DNA from: Neelides folsomi
Taxonomy: Eukaryota; Arthropoda; Collembola; Neelipleona; Neelidae
DNA length: 64,000 nucleotides
Assembly: GCA_034687125.1 (NCBI GenBank)
Contig: JAQGBZ010000076.1
Location: forward strand, 62,001 to 126,000
Direction: 5' to 3'
Shown: positions 10,793 through 23,300 of the stretch, piece after piece
How the letters are laid out: each line of letters begins with the position of its first letter
Numbering within the stretch: the stretch's first letter is position 1
Translations under genes and position numbers: made by a program
Notes under the pieces: generated by a model
Seen by the model: only the letters and a program-made list of their open reading frames with translations
What the model was told of the DNA's origin: nothing
Database searches by the model: none

Positions 10793-13700
10793 CTGCAATT
10801 AAATAATTAAACATTTCCGTCTTTTAATCTCTCAATGCCAAATAAATGATAAAGGAATGTCTAGACGTAATATTTCACTTTCCCAGACGAAATTGACTTT
10901 TATTTTATTTTTAAATTTTTTGCTTAATTTTCCCTGAACCATATTTAACAGTTTATTTGATATTTTGATCGATGCAGTTTTTACAATTCTTATGGTATGA
11001 ATTTAAAACATTTTAAGCCGCATGTTTCCCCAATCATTTAAAAATCGAGGAGTGGAATTGAGCGAAAGAACTTTGGTTCAAGTTGAATGCCCTTAATGAC
11101 TTTCTCCTTCTATTTTAAAGACCCTTTGCTTCCAGTCTTTCAATCATAACATTTTATGAGCTCTGGTCCTACATATGCGAAGTTAAAGCCCTGGAGTTGA
11201 TCCCATGAAAATTTTTTGTTATCTCAATGAATCAAATTAAGTACACATTTTTAAACCCATTGTTTTCATACATCATTTGGAGTCAAACCTTTTAAAGCAA
11301 AATATTTGCAAGGATTTACAATTTTTATTATTTTCTTTACCATTATTATTCTTTCCATTATATTAGCAAGAATTTTTTCCATTTTTAATTTTAAAGAATT
11401 TTCTTCATTTAATTTTATTTCTCATAGACTTAATGTAATCCAAATGGATTGATTTAAACATTTCTAAAAAAAATTCTGGAGAAAATGGGTAAAAAGATCG
11501 AAGAATGTAAAGAGACAATGTAAAAATTGTAATATAAATTGAGAGTCTCTTGACTTAATAACCTGAAGTGATTTTTTTTAAAATCTATGGATTGTTTTTA
11601 AATCCACGTTGCTCCACTTTCTGAAAGTTGTGAGAGTTTTTGGGTCCATAAAACCAAAGCACCTTCGGGTGGTCTATAACTCATCGCACGTCTATTTTAT
11701 TTCTCAATCCTCTCCTCATTTCATATGCATTAGGTAAATAACATGCGTGGGGTTGAAGCTCTCACGCTCCCAAATCTTTTATTATCTTCCCCCCGGCCCA
11801 GAAGTGTGTGGAAACAACAGGAGTGAATAAATGAAAACGAAAGTAGCTGGGGGAAATTCAAAGCCCCTGGAACCCCAAACTGGACGTTGGACGTTGGCGG
11901 AAGGACTGCGTTATTTATGAATGCAAATTCGGAGCTCTGACCGAACTCATTGTTTCCAATTGAATCTCTCTGGATGGGAAGAATTGAACTGGAAATGAAC
12001 GGAGCTTCACCTCGACACTTCCCCAGACACCTCGGTCGACATTTAAATACATCCCGCATGTCAATCCCTCACGACCAGACTCAAACAATTACAAAATAGT
12101 GAATGAGATAAATCAATTTCATTTCAATTTTCTCAAACAGACGCCTACGCAAATTTGGTCCCTTTGCATTTATAATTTACACTAATCGGAGGCCAATGGG
12201 GGCTTTTAATTAAGCAGATGAACAATTTTTGGCATAAGCTGAAATTTATTTAATTAAAATGTCATTAAATTTTTAATATAAATTGAGTAATTTAATTTTT
12301 GCTATTTTAACATTATCATTTTACACAAAAAAGTATTATACTGAAAAAAATAACTTTCAAAATTGATTTTACAAAATTTACAAAATATAATAATCGGTTT
12401 ATTATTTTTAAAACTTTGTAATTTTTAACAATCAATATGCTTCAACAATAAAAAATATAATTGTGGTTAAAGAATTGTGCGTTTTATGCGTAGTAACAAT
12501 TTATAAAGTTTGATATTTTAAACACACCTTTTTGGAATAGGTATACAGAGAATATGAAAATTCCTTGAAGTGTGGGCCATTTAATAATATTATGGATCTA
12601 AATGGCATTCCAAAATGTCTAAAATGATTATTTATGAGGTGGAAGGAGTTAAAAGGAAATGAAGAGGGCGAATATTAAAATTGAATTTCTAACCATTGAG
12701 CACGTGGAGCATAACGCTGGCAGAATCGAGGTTTGAGGGAGCACAGGTGTAATTACCCGAGTCCCGACGCTCCGCCGACTTGATCACCAAAATCCCGATC
12801 GTCGTGTCGGAATTCACCTGAGAAAGAAAAAAATCATTATGAAATTCATCTACAAATTGTTCAAATAACTTTTCAAAAATGAAGGACAAATGTCATTGGG
12901 GGACATTTCCTCCTTGTTTGACCATTTTAAGCAATTGGGTGATTTAAAACGCTTTTACGCCTCTCTTTGGTGTCTTTAGACCCTTTAAAACCTTTTATGA
13001 ACCGTTTCATTTATACAGGTTTTTTTACAATCTTTACTAGGTTAAAGCTTACAATTGGGAAATCGATGTTGAACTAATATAAAAATAGAATGGACAATGA
13101 ACAAACTTTAATTTCTCTGTGAATAAGTAAAATAATTTAATTTTAATATAAAATAATATACGAAATTTGTTTAATTCTGAATAATGCATGTATTGATCGA
13201 AAATGATATTTTTAAACTTACTTAAATGTGCATTAATTAATTAATATATAATGCAGCTGGAATTAATTAGATGTTTTGACATGAAAATGTTTAATTTCAG
13301 CATCGGACTCTGTATCGAGTAAACATCGAATTATTTTCAATGTGGGTTAATTAGAAGTGAGGTAATTCCTACACGGAACTTCATTAAACCCCGTTCATTT
13401 CCCCAAATTCAACAAATTGAATCCTCTGAAACTGAGAATTTTCTATAAACAAACCACAAGTGAAATGTAATGCAAAAAGGTCAATTAACTATTTTTCTCC
13501 TTAAAGTATTAAATAATCAATGAATATGTACTAACATACATAAACATGTTCATAATATGTATGATATTATGTAACTAACAATAAGCACAATGTGTTAGGA
13601 AAACTGAGGTCATTATATTTATTATGAGTTGAAGAAACCATCTGCGTGCAACCCGTGCTAGGATCGGTCCGAACTTCCGAGTTATGAAGATGGAGCGAAA

Positions 13701-16700
13701 TGTTCATGAGATTCATGACTGCCCAAAAGGCCCCAAAAATAACGTTTTCATTCCCAATAGTCTTTCAAAATAAATTTCCTTTTTCATACAATAAATATGT
13801 TTTTATTCTTTCAATGTTTTCCTCCTTCTAAATATTTACCATGTGTTGGATATGTTTTCTTAAAAGAAGGAATCGAAGGAGAAACTGCTGTGAATGAAAT
13901 GGTTTGTCAATCAAAGGTTGGATTTCTCAATTGCCGCTGCGGGGAGCTTGGAGGGAGGCTAATGGCCATTTCTCATGTAGAAACAAATGTGGAGATCATA
14001 AATAGCAGAGTCAGGCGATGGGTCAGTTATCTTCTATTTATTCCTATTACGAAATTATTCTCATATACTAATACTATATTCTTATACTTTTTGTATTTTT
14101 CATATAAAATTATATTGTCGTTATTTCTTATATATTATTACTCCTTGTAAATATTTTAGTAGTTTCGGGATTTTATTTCTTATATTTTTCTCCTTCAGTG
14201 GTGAACTTGAAATATTAGTCGGAGCACAATGGGCAGTGAAATAAATAAAAAGGAATTTATTGGGGCGCGAAAGTTAATTTTATCGGGGAAAGTTTGATCC
14301 TCGGAGGAGGAGAAATGAAGGGGGTAAATGGGAGATTCGGGGGCCGTGTACGGAATCCCCGATTTCTCCATTTCCCATATTTCCTATATGCCCACAAATT
14401 ATTTCGGAAACCACAATTGGGCAAAATGAACCCAAAATCTCACCCACTCTCCCACACATCTCCTTTTACTATTTTTCATACTCACTTTCAGAGAATACCC
14501 AGAAAAGCCTAGAATGTACATACAATACTCTTAAATGTATACTTTATTTAATATCACGACTTATATGAATCATATAATATGTAAGATACTCTTACAAAAT
14601 TCCAAATACTCATACAGATCATATAGGTAATAACATTCAGCGGAAACGCGGGATATTTCTCCACATACAAATCTCATGGAATTTCTGATATTCATATATT
14701 ACTTGTGATCTTTATGAGCTGGTGAGACCACTGGACTTATATGGAAAAAAAGGAAAACTTCGAATTCAAAATACAGCCGTTCCACCCAAAGCCTCAAATT
14801 CTCCCCATCAAATCTCTTTTTAATGGTCCACTTTCTGTCAAATCTCTCCCTTTTTCTCCCACAATGAAGGTGAGCATCAAATATGAAATGGAAGGCCAAT
14901 AACTATGCCCCACTTCTCTTTGAGATATGACTTTGTAACATTTTTCATATTTGGGATATGTCTTCAACTTCTTGGTTTTTTGTACATTTTTATACATTTA
15001 ATATATACACACAGTTTGTAGGGTATTTCATATATGCATTAAGGATATTCTATCTATTCCATTTAAAGATGATCTTTACCTCATTTATTATTTATTGATG
15101 TTATAACTCACATGTGTGGGAAGAATTCAAATTAGAATTTTTCTTTAATAAACTACTACAAATACTCGAACACACGCCGTTTTAAAATGTTTAGTTTTTT
15201 TATATAAAAAGATTATTTATTAATTATATCAGAATTCACGTGCTATTTTGCAAATATCTACATGAATTTTTAAAATAATATTATGAATTTTTGATTTCTG
15301 AAGTTTTTATAAAATTTTTAGATTTTGGTGTAATTTTTATAATGGTATAACATTTGCAATAAAAACAAGAATTTTATATGGAATTTTATATGAATATTAC
15401 ATTGTATATTATGTATATGATTAAATATATGATTTAACATTTTTGATTTATATCAAAAGATTTTTCATGCAGGGGAGAAAGTTTAATAATATGAAGACAG
15501 TTGAATTGGGGCAGGGAGAAAGATGGGAAAATCCAAATTGTTTCAAAAGGCTTCAGGGATTGAAAGAATCTTTTTGTAGCTGAAGGCATTTGACAAAAAA
15601 CTTGTTCATAAAACTCTCTCAGACTTCGAATTGTGGGTGAGTCAAAAATTAAGAAGCTCGGTCCATTTTTTCAAAAGGACCAAAACGTGAAAAGAAAGTT
15701 TCCATACATTGAAGCTCATTTCTTTTCCTCTCAACTTTCACAAACTCTGAGAGATAATGAGATAAGAAAAGTTGAGGCTGTAAGATTCGCCTTATCAATT
15801 TAACCAACTTATTTGCTCCTGACTTAAAAGTTCCATTTAATCGCTTAAACTTCTTCTTAATTCAAACAGAAGATTTCTCTCTTTTACCTTAACCATTCAC
15901 TTATTTAGACAATTTCTCTCAAATTCCAGGTTTTAACCATTCTACAAATCTTTAAGCTACAATAAATAAATATTGGAATATTAAAAATTACTAAAATAAA
16001 TATAATTTTAATTTCAAAATATTCATATTTTTAAGTAATATTAATCAGTTAAAGATTGATCATTAATGGGCATCATATTTGTATTTTCATTTTTTAGATC
16101 ACGTTAAAGAAGAATTTTCAAATGAATTTGCCATCGTTCATTTTTTTAATCTTGAGAAAAGGGTGTGAATGAAGTTGTATTTTGAAAAAATGAGGTTTCG
16201 CGGAGGAAAAAAACCCGAGGTTGGTTTTGGCTGTTCAGTTGACTATCCCAACATGTGTCGCTGAAACTGTCAATTTCACTTGCGTCCGAAACATCTAATT
16301 CATCTTTTATGATTTATTGTCCTCCCTTGAATGTCGCCCTGTCGTAGATCCAATTCCAGACATCGACTTATTGACTGCCATATTTAATAAAATGTCGGTT
16401 AATCTTTTTCACCAGCTGAAGTGTATTAAACATAAAAGGACTATTTTTTTAATTAAAAAATAACATTGTCTGACAAGTAATTAAAAACACTGCAAACATT
16501 TTATTAATGAACATTTCAACATTTTAATTATCAACGTCTTACTGACGTAATCGTTCCTTAATACTGGATTCCAAAAAGGTCAGTTTTATTGCATTGTTTT
16601 TAAATAAATAAATTATTAGAGACAAGAGATAAAATATTTTAAAGTAAATAGCCTAAAGTTAATTTCATCATTAAGTCCCAAGCTGAATCAGCAAACAATT

Positions 16701-19700
16701 AAGAATGGAGGGAATGTTTAAACATTCAAAACATGTTTTAGTATCTCGCTTCTGGAGACATTCAATATTATTACAAGTCAAATATGTGCAACCGTTAGTA
16801 CAAGTCTGCCAAATAATATAATAGGAGCTAAGTACACAAATTTTGCACACATCCATAATTCCCCTATAGGGCCAAGTCTAAATTGAAATCTCGAGTTCAA
16901 ATAGCATTATAATGAAATTCCCATATAGACAAAATTTACATTTTCCTGTATGATCCTATTCCCTTCAATGTAATTTAACATTAGGGGATAATTCACCAAG
17001 TGTAATTTTGTACTTGATATACATTTGTAAATATTTATATATTCCGACTTTGGTACTTGTCGTACCACTTTATATAAGTTTAAATTGTATATATTATATA
17101 GATGTTAATTTTGCATTGGGATGTGCGAAGTAATATAAGCCTAATTTAAATGTTGTAAATAGAGTTATACGCTTGGCATATTTGTTTAGGTCTTTGACAG
17201 AAATAACGCGAAGTGGCGTTACATGCTTATGCTTATCGTCCTTAAATTGGCTCTCTGGTCATAATGAGATTAAAGTGAAGGCTGGAAGGAAATTAGGCTA
17301 AATATTGCGCCTCTCATCCTCATTTCTCTTTAGGGAATTTGTAATTCGCAATTAGGAATTTGAGCGGCGCCGTCCCTTACGGTCACTCTCGAGTTCTTAT
17401 CCAATTTCCCCACTTCACAATTTCACAGGCGTCACTCCACGACCCTCTCGTGGTATTTTAACTCTTATGACCTTTCCCGCTATTCCATTAGACGATTTAT
17501 CTTTATTAATATAATTACAAGACCCCGGGCAGGGGAAATTCAAAAGGCCCCTTCAACCGCAGTTTACAATCCTCCTCACTAGAACAATATTATAGGATAT
17601 GGGGAAAGGGATAAATGGAGCATTTGATAATCGCATGTTCGAACATCAAATAATCCGAAAGATCAAAAGTAATTAGTTCATTTCCATCCAATGCCTCCGA
17701 TCCGAGTTCCAGCTTAATGATCTTTTGGATCAAGTGGGCAACCGGTTTAACATCCAGCTCATTTAATTCATCCAGTTGCACAAATACGGGTAAATTAATC
17801 ATTTAATTTACGCAAAGCTAATTAATCTCCTAATGATTTTATAGGAACTCATAAACTCCCAAAATTATTAAAGAAAATTTTGAAACATTGGAAAAACTTT
17901 TAAATATAAATATGGAAAAATTTGAAGCTTAAGTAGAGAAAATTTAAAAAACTTGGAGGGAAATTTGAAAAATAATGGAACGAATTTTGAGGGTAAACGT
18001 GTTATGGATTTGGCGTGAAAAATGAAGTGGAGTTTGAGGGAGAGAGGGGCGGACGTGAGTTTGTGGGAATATGATTTTACCCGTTCGACAGCCGAATGTC
18101 TTCCGTGTAGCGAAAGAACCCGCGTCCCGTCGTGGTACCAGAAAATGTACGCCGGCTGTTCGAGACTCATCGTGATGATGCACTTGATCTGGACCACGGA
18201 GCCGCTCTTGACGAACAAATCCGTCTCCCCAAGGATCTTCGTCTGAGGAACGACGACCTCAAGTTGGACAAAGTGAGACAACTTTGGCTCGCTCGTCACT
18301 TGGCACTCGTACATGCCCTCGTCACGTGTCTGCACGTATTTGATCTGCAGGGTCCATCCTTCGCCACTATGGAGAACGCCAAATCGCTCGTCCGCAATAA
18401 ATGTGTATCTATCAACTGTGAGAATGTGGGCGTCGCGTTTACGAATCCAAGAGACCTATTTAACAAATGAAATTTACAATTAATTCTTTTAAAAAATCCA
18501 AAAGGTAATTTAAAAAAAAAGCATGAAACTTTTTATAATGTAGGTGAGACATTATGTATAAAAAGATATTTTATATGAAACTTGAAAAAAAATCTTTAGC
18601 TATTCATATTCAACAATGATTTTTGAAGTTTGAGGGAAAATGTGAATAAGTAGGTGATCTCATTCATAAGGAAAGAAGAAATGTAAAGAAATCTTCTCAT
18701 CTTCCTTTCTCTTTGTAATTTTGAATGGAGTGGAAGGCGGGATTTGAATGTTGAAATCTCTTTGAGAAATTCAAAAGAAAGTTCTCCTTTTTCCTCTTCT
18801 CCTCGGATTCCCAAATAGATGTAATGAGAGAAACTTTGAGCTTCTTCGTCATTACGACGAATTTTCTATGACCATCTCAATTTTTATATATAATAACTAT
18901 ACTAATATACATCATAATTATATAGGTATATCTAAAACATCAAAAATATTGTATAAACCATAAGCATACTCATATGGTTCATATTTATGGTATATTACAT
19001 AATTCTAATAGATAACTGGCTCTCAAATATGTGTTATTTTACACACAAGTAGGTATGTAATTTTATAATGTTAATTTCCATACATGTATTTTACAATTGT
19101 TATAATTATTAACTATTAAGTATTAACATAATATTAGCTAAAAGTATAATTTAGTATAATTTGAATAATACAAAAACTATTTGGGCTGATGTGTATAAAA
19201 TGTATATTATGATTTCTTATAATCTTCCCAGCTTTCAAAGTTACATTTGGAGTTCTTTTCCCTTTCGCTTCCATTAGCCAAGCTATGTTATATATGGGAA
19301 GTGTAGAAGCAGAAATCAATATTTTCCTACATTCGTAATCTCCAACTTCAAATGTCGTCTCTTTTTCCATTATAAACTTCCCTATGATCTCGTCCGAGTC
19401 TTAATGCTCCTTCTGAGTTGATTTTCTCCAGTGAGTGAGCCTTATTGCATTATGATTCAATGGGTTAATTCAAAAAAGGATTTCCATTCACTTCCAAACA
19501 ACACTTTTCAATAAGATTGAGGAATAATCTCCCCCTTAATATTCTCCTTCCAAATGGAGCCCAACGGAGCTGAAAGAAACGACGAGGAAATGAAAACTTC
19601 TCTGACTCATCTTTGAGCCATTTATTCATTCCTAAACATTTCTCAAATTACCAACTTCGTTCTTTTATTCAATTTTAATGAGAATTTTTATTTAAATGCC

Positions 19701-20354
19701 CGTGTCTTAGAAAAAAGCTCAAAAGCTCAAAGGACCCTTTTTAGATGGATAAAAGATAGGAGATTTCCGACTGAATAAACCTATTTGTAAAAATCAATTT
19801 TAATTGGCTCCTCATTGTCAACAAGAGACAAGGGGACATTAAATTGAAGGAATAAAAAAATTGGCGTGTGAAGCTAAAACGAGCCAATCATTCCAATTTA
19901 ATGAAATTTGAGTCGATCTCGAGCGGAGTTTTCAAATAAAATTCCCAATTCACCTTCTCAGCATTCTCCACGTTCAGATGGTTCACATTTGGGAATTGGA
20001 GATTATTTTTTGAAGAAAGTGAAGTTGGAAGTTTAATAATACTGAACATGAAGGGAGGAAAAGGAGAAAAAAGAGATATTTTTGACAATCTGCAAGTGAG
20101 TTAAAGGTCTATGCGGTGAATGTAATTCCCCTCATATTGCCTTGTCAATTGAGGGTGGGGGGAATTGTTGCGGAAGAGAAGGGAAGTGAAAGGTCGACTC
20201 ACGGATTTATTTCCGAGCTGTTTGACTCTGCAGGGGAGGAAGGCGTGAGTCCCGAGCTGGGCCGTGATGTTGGCGGGGGCCGAAGTGTCAAAATACGGCC
20301 CTGTGTACAAACCAGTAAAACCCCGACTTTCCCATCCATTCACCGTCGGACCAA
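10617..20354 (-). CDS. dpr-like two-Ig-domain cell-surface protein, 3' four exons (5' incomplete)
   Basis: Coding exons on the minus strand are 20203-20354, 18081-18455, 12694-12817 and 10617-10792. They join in frame to 274 residues ending in TGA. Ig domain 1 has C41, W53 and C101, with the D-x-G-x-Y-x-C motif (DEGMYEC). Ig domain 2 has C142, W156 and C200 with DSGNYTC. N-glycosylation sequons are NIT, NKS and NYT. The PYFDTSAP start of Ig1, VSWIR, YECQVTSEPK and the NGEHPAAMQ motif after Ig2 are dpr family hallmarks. A short hydrophobic segment (about residues 240-250) near the C terminus fits membrane anchoring. In Drosophila, Dpr proteins are neuronal surface receptors that bind DIP proteins and guide synaptic partner choice. 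From memory the sequence is closest to the Dpr11/15/16/17 group. That is inference, so no paralog symbol is given. The first exon starts inside a codon, so signal-peptide exon(s) are missing upstream. Confidence 0.93.
10793..12693 (-). other. dpr-like intron (1901 bp)
   Basis: It runs from a gttaga donor to a ttaattgcag acceptor and is mostly AT-rich. A GC-richer island at about 11740-12060 holds a 109-codon minus-strand open frame with no recognisable domain and no agreement with the gene's reading phases. No nested gene is called. Confidence 0.7.
12694..12817 (-). CDS. dpr-like exon: end of Ig domain 2
   Basis: The acceptor ttctttctcag is followed by VNSDTTIGILVIKSAERRD, the DSGNYTC motif with the closing Ig2 cysteine and an N-glycosylation sequon, then APSNLDSASVMLHVLN. 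The exon is 124 nt: 41 codons plus one nucleotide (phase 1). The donor gttaga is weaker than the others. If it were not used, the frame would read Gly then TAG at once. Confidence 0.93.
12818..18080 (-). other. dpr-like intron (5263 bp)
   Basis: It runs from a gtaaaa donor to a ttctttctcag acceptor. The content is AT-rich with small GC-richer patches near 13640-13740, 13900-14030, 14290-14500 and 17270-17560. A small hairpin (TGGTAC ttgtc GTACCA) lies near 17051-17067. The only protein-like open frame inside is at 17590-17802, listed separately. Other frames (13797-14150, 14699-14997, 16671-16856) look like chance. Confidence 0.65.
17590..17802 (-). CDS. Unassigned 70-codon open frame inside the dpr-like intron
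   Basis: Not recognised. It opens with ATG directly after an in-frame TAA and reads MINLPVFVQLDELNELDVKP then an acidic, leucine-rich stretch (LIQKIIKLELGSEALDGNEL) ending in TAA. Codon choice is less AT-biased than the neighbouring intron, and the amino-acid mix resembles a soluble helical protein more than the low-complexity frames elsewhere in the window. Against a gene: it is short, has no domain I know, no obvious splice acceptor or promoter, and one such frame in 64 kb can arise by chance. It could be a relic exon or processed fragment of another gene. Confidence 0.22.
   Translation of the reverse strand: MINLPVFVQLDELNELDVKPVAHLIQKIIKLELGSEALDGNELITFDLSDYLMFEHAIIKCSIYPFPHIL
18081..18455 (-). 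CDS. dpr-like exon: rest of Ig1 and most of Ig2
   Basis: It begins after an aaatag acceptor with VSWIRKRDAHILTVDRYTF and runs 125 codons to a gtaaaa donor, phase 0 at both ends. It carries the Ig1 tryptophan, the DEGMYEC motif with the second Ig1 cysteine, the linker VVVPQTKILGETDLFVKSGS, and then the first Ig2 cysteine (IKCII) and tryptophan (IFWYHDG). It ends GRHSAVER, in the variable loop of Ig2. Its composition is clearly GC-richer than the surrounding intron, as expected for conserved coding DNA. Confidence 0.95.
18456..20202 (-). other. dpr-like intron (1747 bp)
   Basis: It runs from a gtgagt donor to an aaatag acceptor. AT-rich, with a GC-richer patch at about 19380-19640. No nested gene, RNA or repeat is recognised. 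Confidence 0.75.
20203..20354 (-). CDS. dpr-like exon: start of Ig domain 1
   Basis: The acceptor is preceded by a pyrimidine tract (ttctctttccag) and the exon ends at a consensus gtgagt donor. It is 152 nt long: two nucleotides completing a codon from an unseen upstream exon, then 50 codons. It encodes PYFDTSAPANITAQLGTH, the first Ig cysteine in LPCRVKQLG, and ends NKS. The donor sequence itself would read Val-Ser, the same residues that open the next exon. The junction is still clear because the next exon begins just after an AG and restores VSWIR. The downstream phase is 0. Confidence 0.92.
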
Positions 20355-23300
20355 CTGGAAAGAGAAAAGAACAATCATCAGAGTGGAAATTGAAATTGAA
20401 ATTTAATAAACAATAACAATAATAATTCCGATATAATAACAATATAAATAATAACACTATAATTCCAATATCCTACCTAACATAGCAAGTTAAATGTCAA
20501 ATGCATAAAGATAAATATGGAGAGTATAAATATTTAGTAAGTAATGTGCATATTTATTATTTATATTATATTATATGTATATTATTGTATATGGATAATA
20601 ATGGGGGGAAGAAAGCTTTGATGTTGGCAACGCCCTTCGCCCTTTTATGAAAAGCTAATGAGGATTGATGAATTCTTTCCCTTTGTCCCGGCTAATGACA
20701 ATGTCAAGGAGGAGTATGAGGGATTAAGTGCTGAATTACATTTCCTGCTTAACGACCTAAATCTCAACAATTTTATGCTACCAATATCATTATCATGCCT
20801 TTCAATATCAACGACCTCACACCAAAAACAAAATTTCAATGGAGACTTCAAAAAATCCATTTTTCACTTTGCCCAATTTTTCACGCAATTTTATTCTTTG
20901 ACTAATAATAATAAGTCTAATAGCATAATATGGCATAAAATTCATATTTATTAAATAATATAAATTCTTGATAATTCGAATGATTCCCATTTTAAGAAGG
21001 GTTTTTGAATCAAAATGAATTCAATTATGCATGAAGATGATAACTCTAGGCATATGTTTATATAATAATGATGTACTTAGCGGCATGGTCGAGTGAAGTC
21101 TTGGAGTTTAAAGCATTTCTAGTGGAGCAGCGGAGGGGAAAATCTCCAACGAATTAATTGCCCTTAATATTGGAGAGGAAGGAAAAGGGGTTTTAATGAA
21201 TCTTTCACTTTCTCCATTCTTTACACAGATCTTGTCACGCGTCTGTGAGTGCAGACTCATTTACTCATTTAACTCTCTCTTTCCCGTTCCCCATCAAGTT
21301 CATATAAATTATAAAAGTATAACTCATTTAAAAATTCCGTGCTTTATTACATCTCTACATTGAAATACGCGTACATTGGCCCCATTATCATATCAAGTTC
21401 TTCTGCTCCAGAAAGGGAATATTTAAATAAAGAATTAAGGAGGAGGGAAATGAAAAATAATGAATGTTGGCATTTTCCCCTCCGACCTTTTAAACTCTTA
21501 AACCCTTAAAACTCCCTATCTATAAACCCATAGTCAACTTCCAGCTCAACTGATCAACGAATCTAAACCCTTCTAAACTTAACGATTAAAAGTATAGTTA
21601 AGCAGGATATATTTTAAGCTTTTGCGTGATTGAGATAATCCTCGATGTCAAGGAGGAGACAGCCACATCTCGATGCGACCAACCCTCAATGTGGAATTTT
21701 CGAATAAGGATTTTGTCAAAGGCTAATGAACATCGGAGCAATTAGTCAAGTGGACTTTGATAATAAGAATAACTATTATAATAACTTCCAATGATCTCGA
21801 CCATCTTCTCCAATATTCCTCCAATATCCCGACCCGGGAGATTCAAAGAAAGGGTCTCATAATGGCGGGAGAGTAATGAGCGTCTCCGAAGGAGAAGACA
21901 AAGGAACAACTCGGGCTCTGTAATTTATGCGCTTTCATGGTTAATTTATGCGGGGATTAATCTCTCCTATGCCGCTCCTATCTCTTGACTAATGTCCCCC
22001 GCCGAGGAGACCATAAATTACAACTCCTCTTCATTAGCCACCCGCCAAAATATTACTATTATTATTACGACTTATTATTTTAGTTTCCTCCAATTGGAAA
22101 CAATGAGGTTTCTCCGACTCCCCCTTTAAACTCTGCTTTTTAATTTATGTCATCCTCCACTTTAGTCAACTTGAACTAATGGTTAATTATGAACTTCGTA
22201 TTCATCTTATACTTAATATTAAGGAATTAAGATCATATCCTAAAATCAAGCTTATGGAATTCAGAATAGAATACGTAAATATAAATATTGAGAAACATTT
22301 AAATACAAAATTATAAATATATGCTGTGTATTTAAATTGTCCTACTTTTGACATTCTACTGATAAAACATGGAGAATTATACAGTCATAATTTTATTACA
22401 TTATTTGGTATTTATTGCACGTAGATCCAAATTGCATTACGTTCATTTGCCAAAGAATTGAACCATTACCAATCGTATAAATAATACTCTCATTGTTTCT
22501 TTGAGATATGTGGAAATTATATTTTACCGAGGATTCTAATAAAAAATATTGTTAAATAATTCATTAATATTAAATTTTAATCCGACTTTATAAAATAGGC
22601 TTATAATATACCATAATTTTGATTAAATCGGATTAAAATATAAAAGACGGCCATGAGTTAAAGAATAGCGGTAAGAAATGTAGAACAGTGAGAATGAAAG
22701 AATTGTGTTACTGTTTGGTAGAATTTTGAATGAAATGAGCATAAAAGGATTTTGCTTGGCCATAACTGGTTGTTGTTGAATAAATAGGGAGATAGATCAG
22801 TTTGGCTATTATTCTTTTTCCCTGGAAAGGAGTGGATTTGGAAAGAGGAGAAGATTAAGGGGGGAGTTCTTTAATAGAGTGGGAATCCCAGTGAGGATCT
22901 TTTGATATTCCGCCGAGGGAGGGGAAACTCCCTCTGAATCCCTAAACGGCCCAAAAACCCGTTTACGAAGGAAATAGAATAAAATCCACTACTCTTGTTT
23001 TCCTTCATTTCTCACTATTCCCAATCAATTTACCCGGATGAGAAAACGGTCTTAACGATTCTCTCCATTTCACATATTCCATATAGAACAATACATACTA
23101 TCATATATGAAAAAGATATATGCTATATTTCACAAAAATCATTGGATGTTTACTTTAACGGATCTTTATATTTTTCTCGATGTATCAGTATTTTGAGTAT
23201 TTCCAATACTTTCTTATATATATTCTATATGGTGATTTTTTCCCTTCTTCTCCTTCCTCGCCCATGATGATGGAGAATTATCATAAAATGATGAGATGGA

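Noticed and set aside
18022..18470. Plus-strand open frames over the large Ig exon
   Set aside because: They are antisense shadows of the dpr-like exon 18081-18455, which has full Ig motifs on the minus strand.
20116..20406. Plus-strand 96-codon frame
   Set aside because: Antisense shadow of exon 20203-20354.
21078..21140. tRNA-like start (GCGGCATGGTCGAGTG)
   Set aside because: No matching B box, anticodon arm or acceptor complement could be found downstream.
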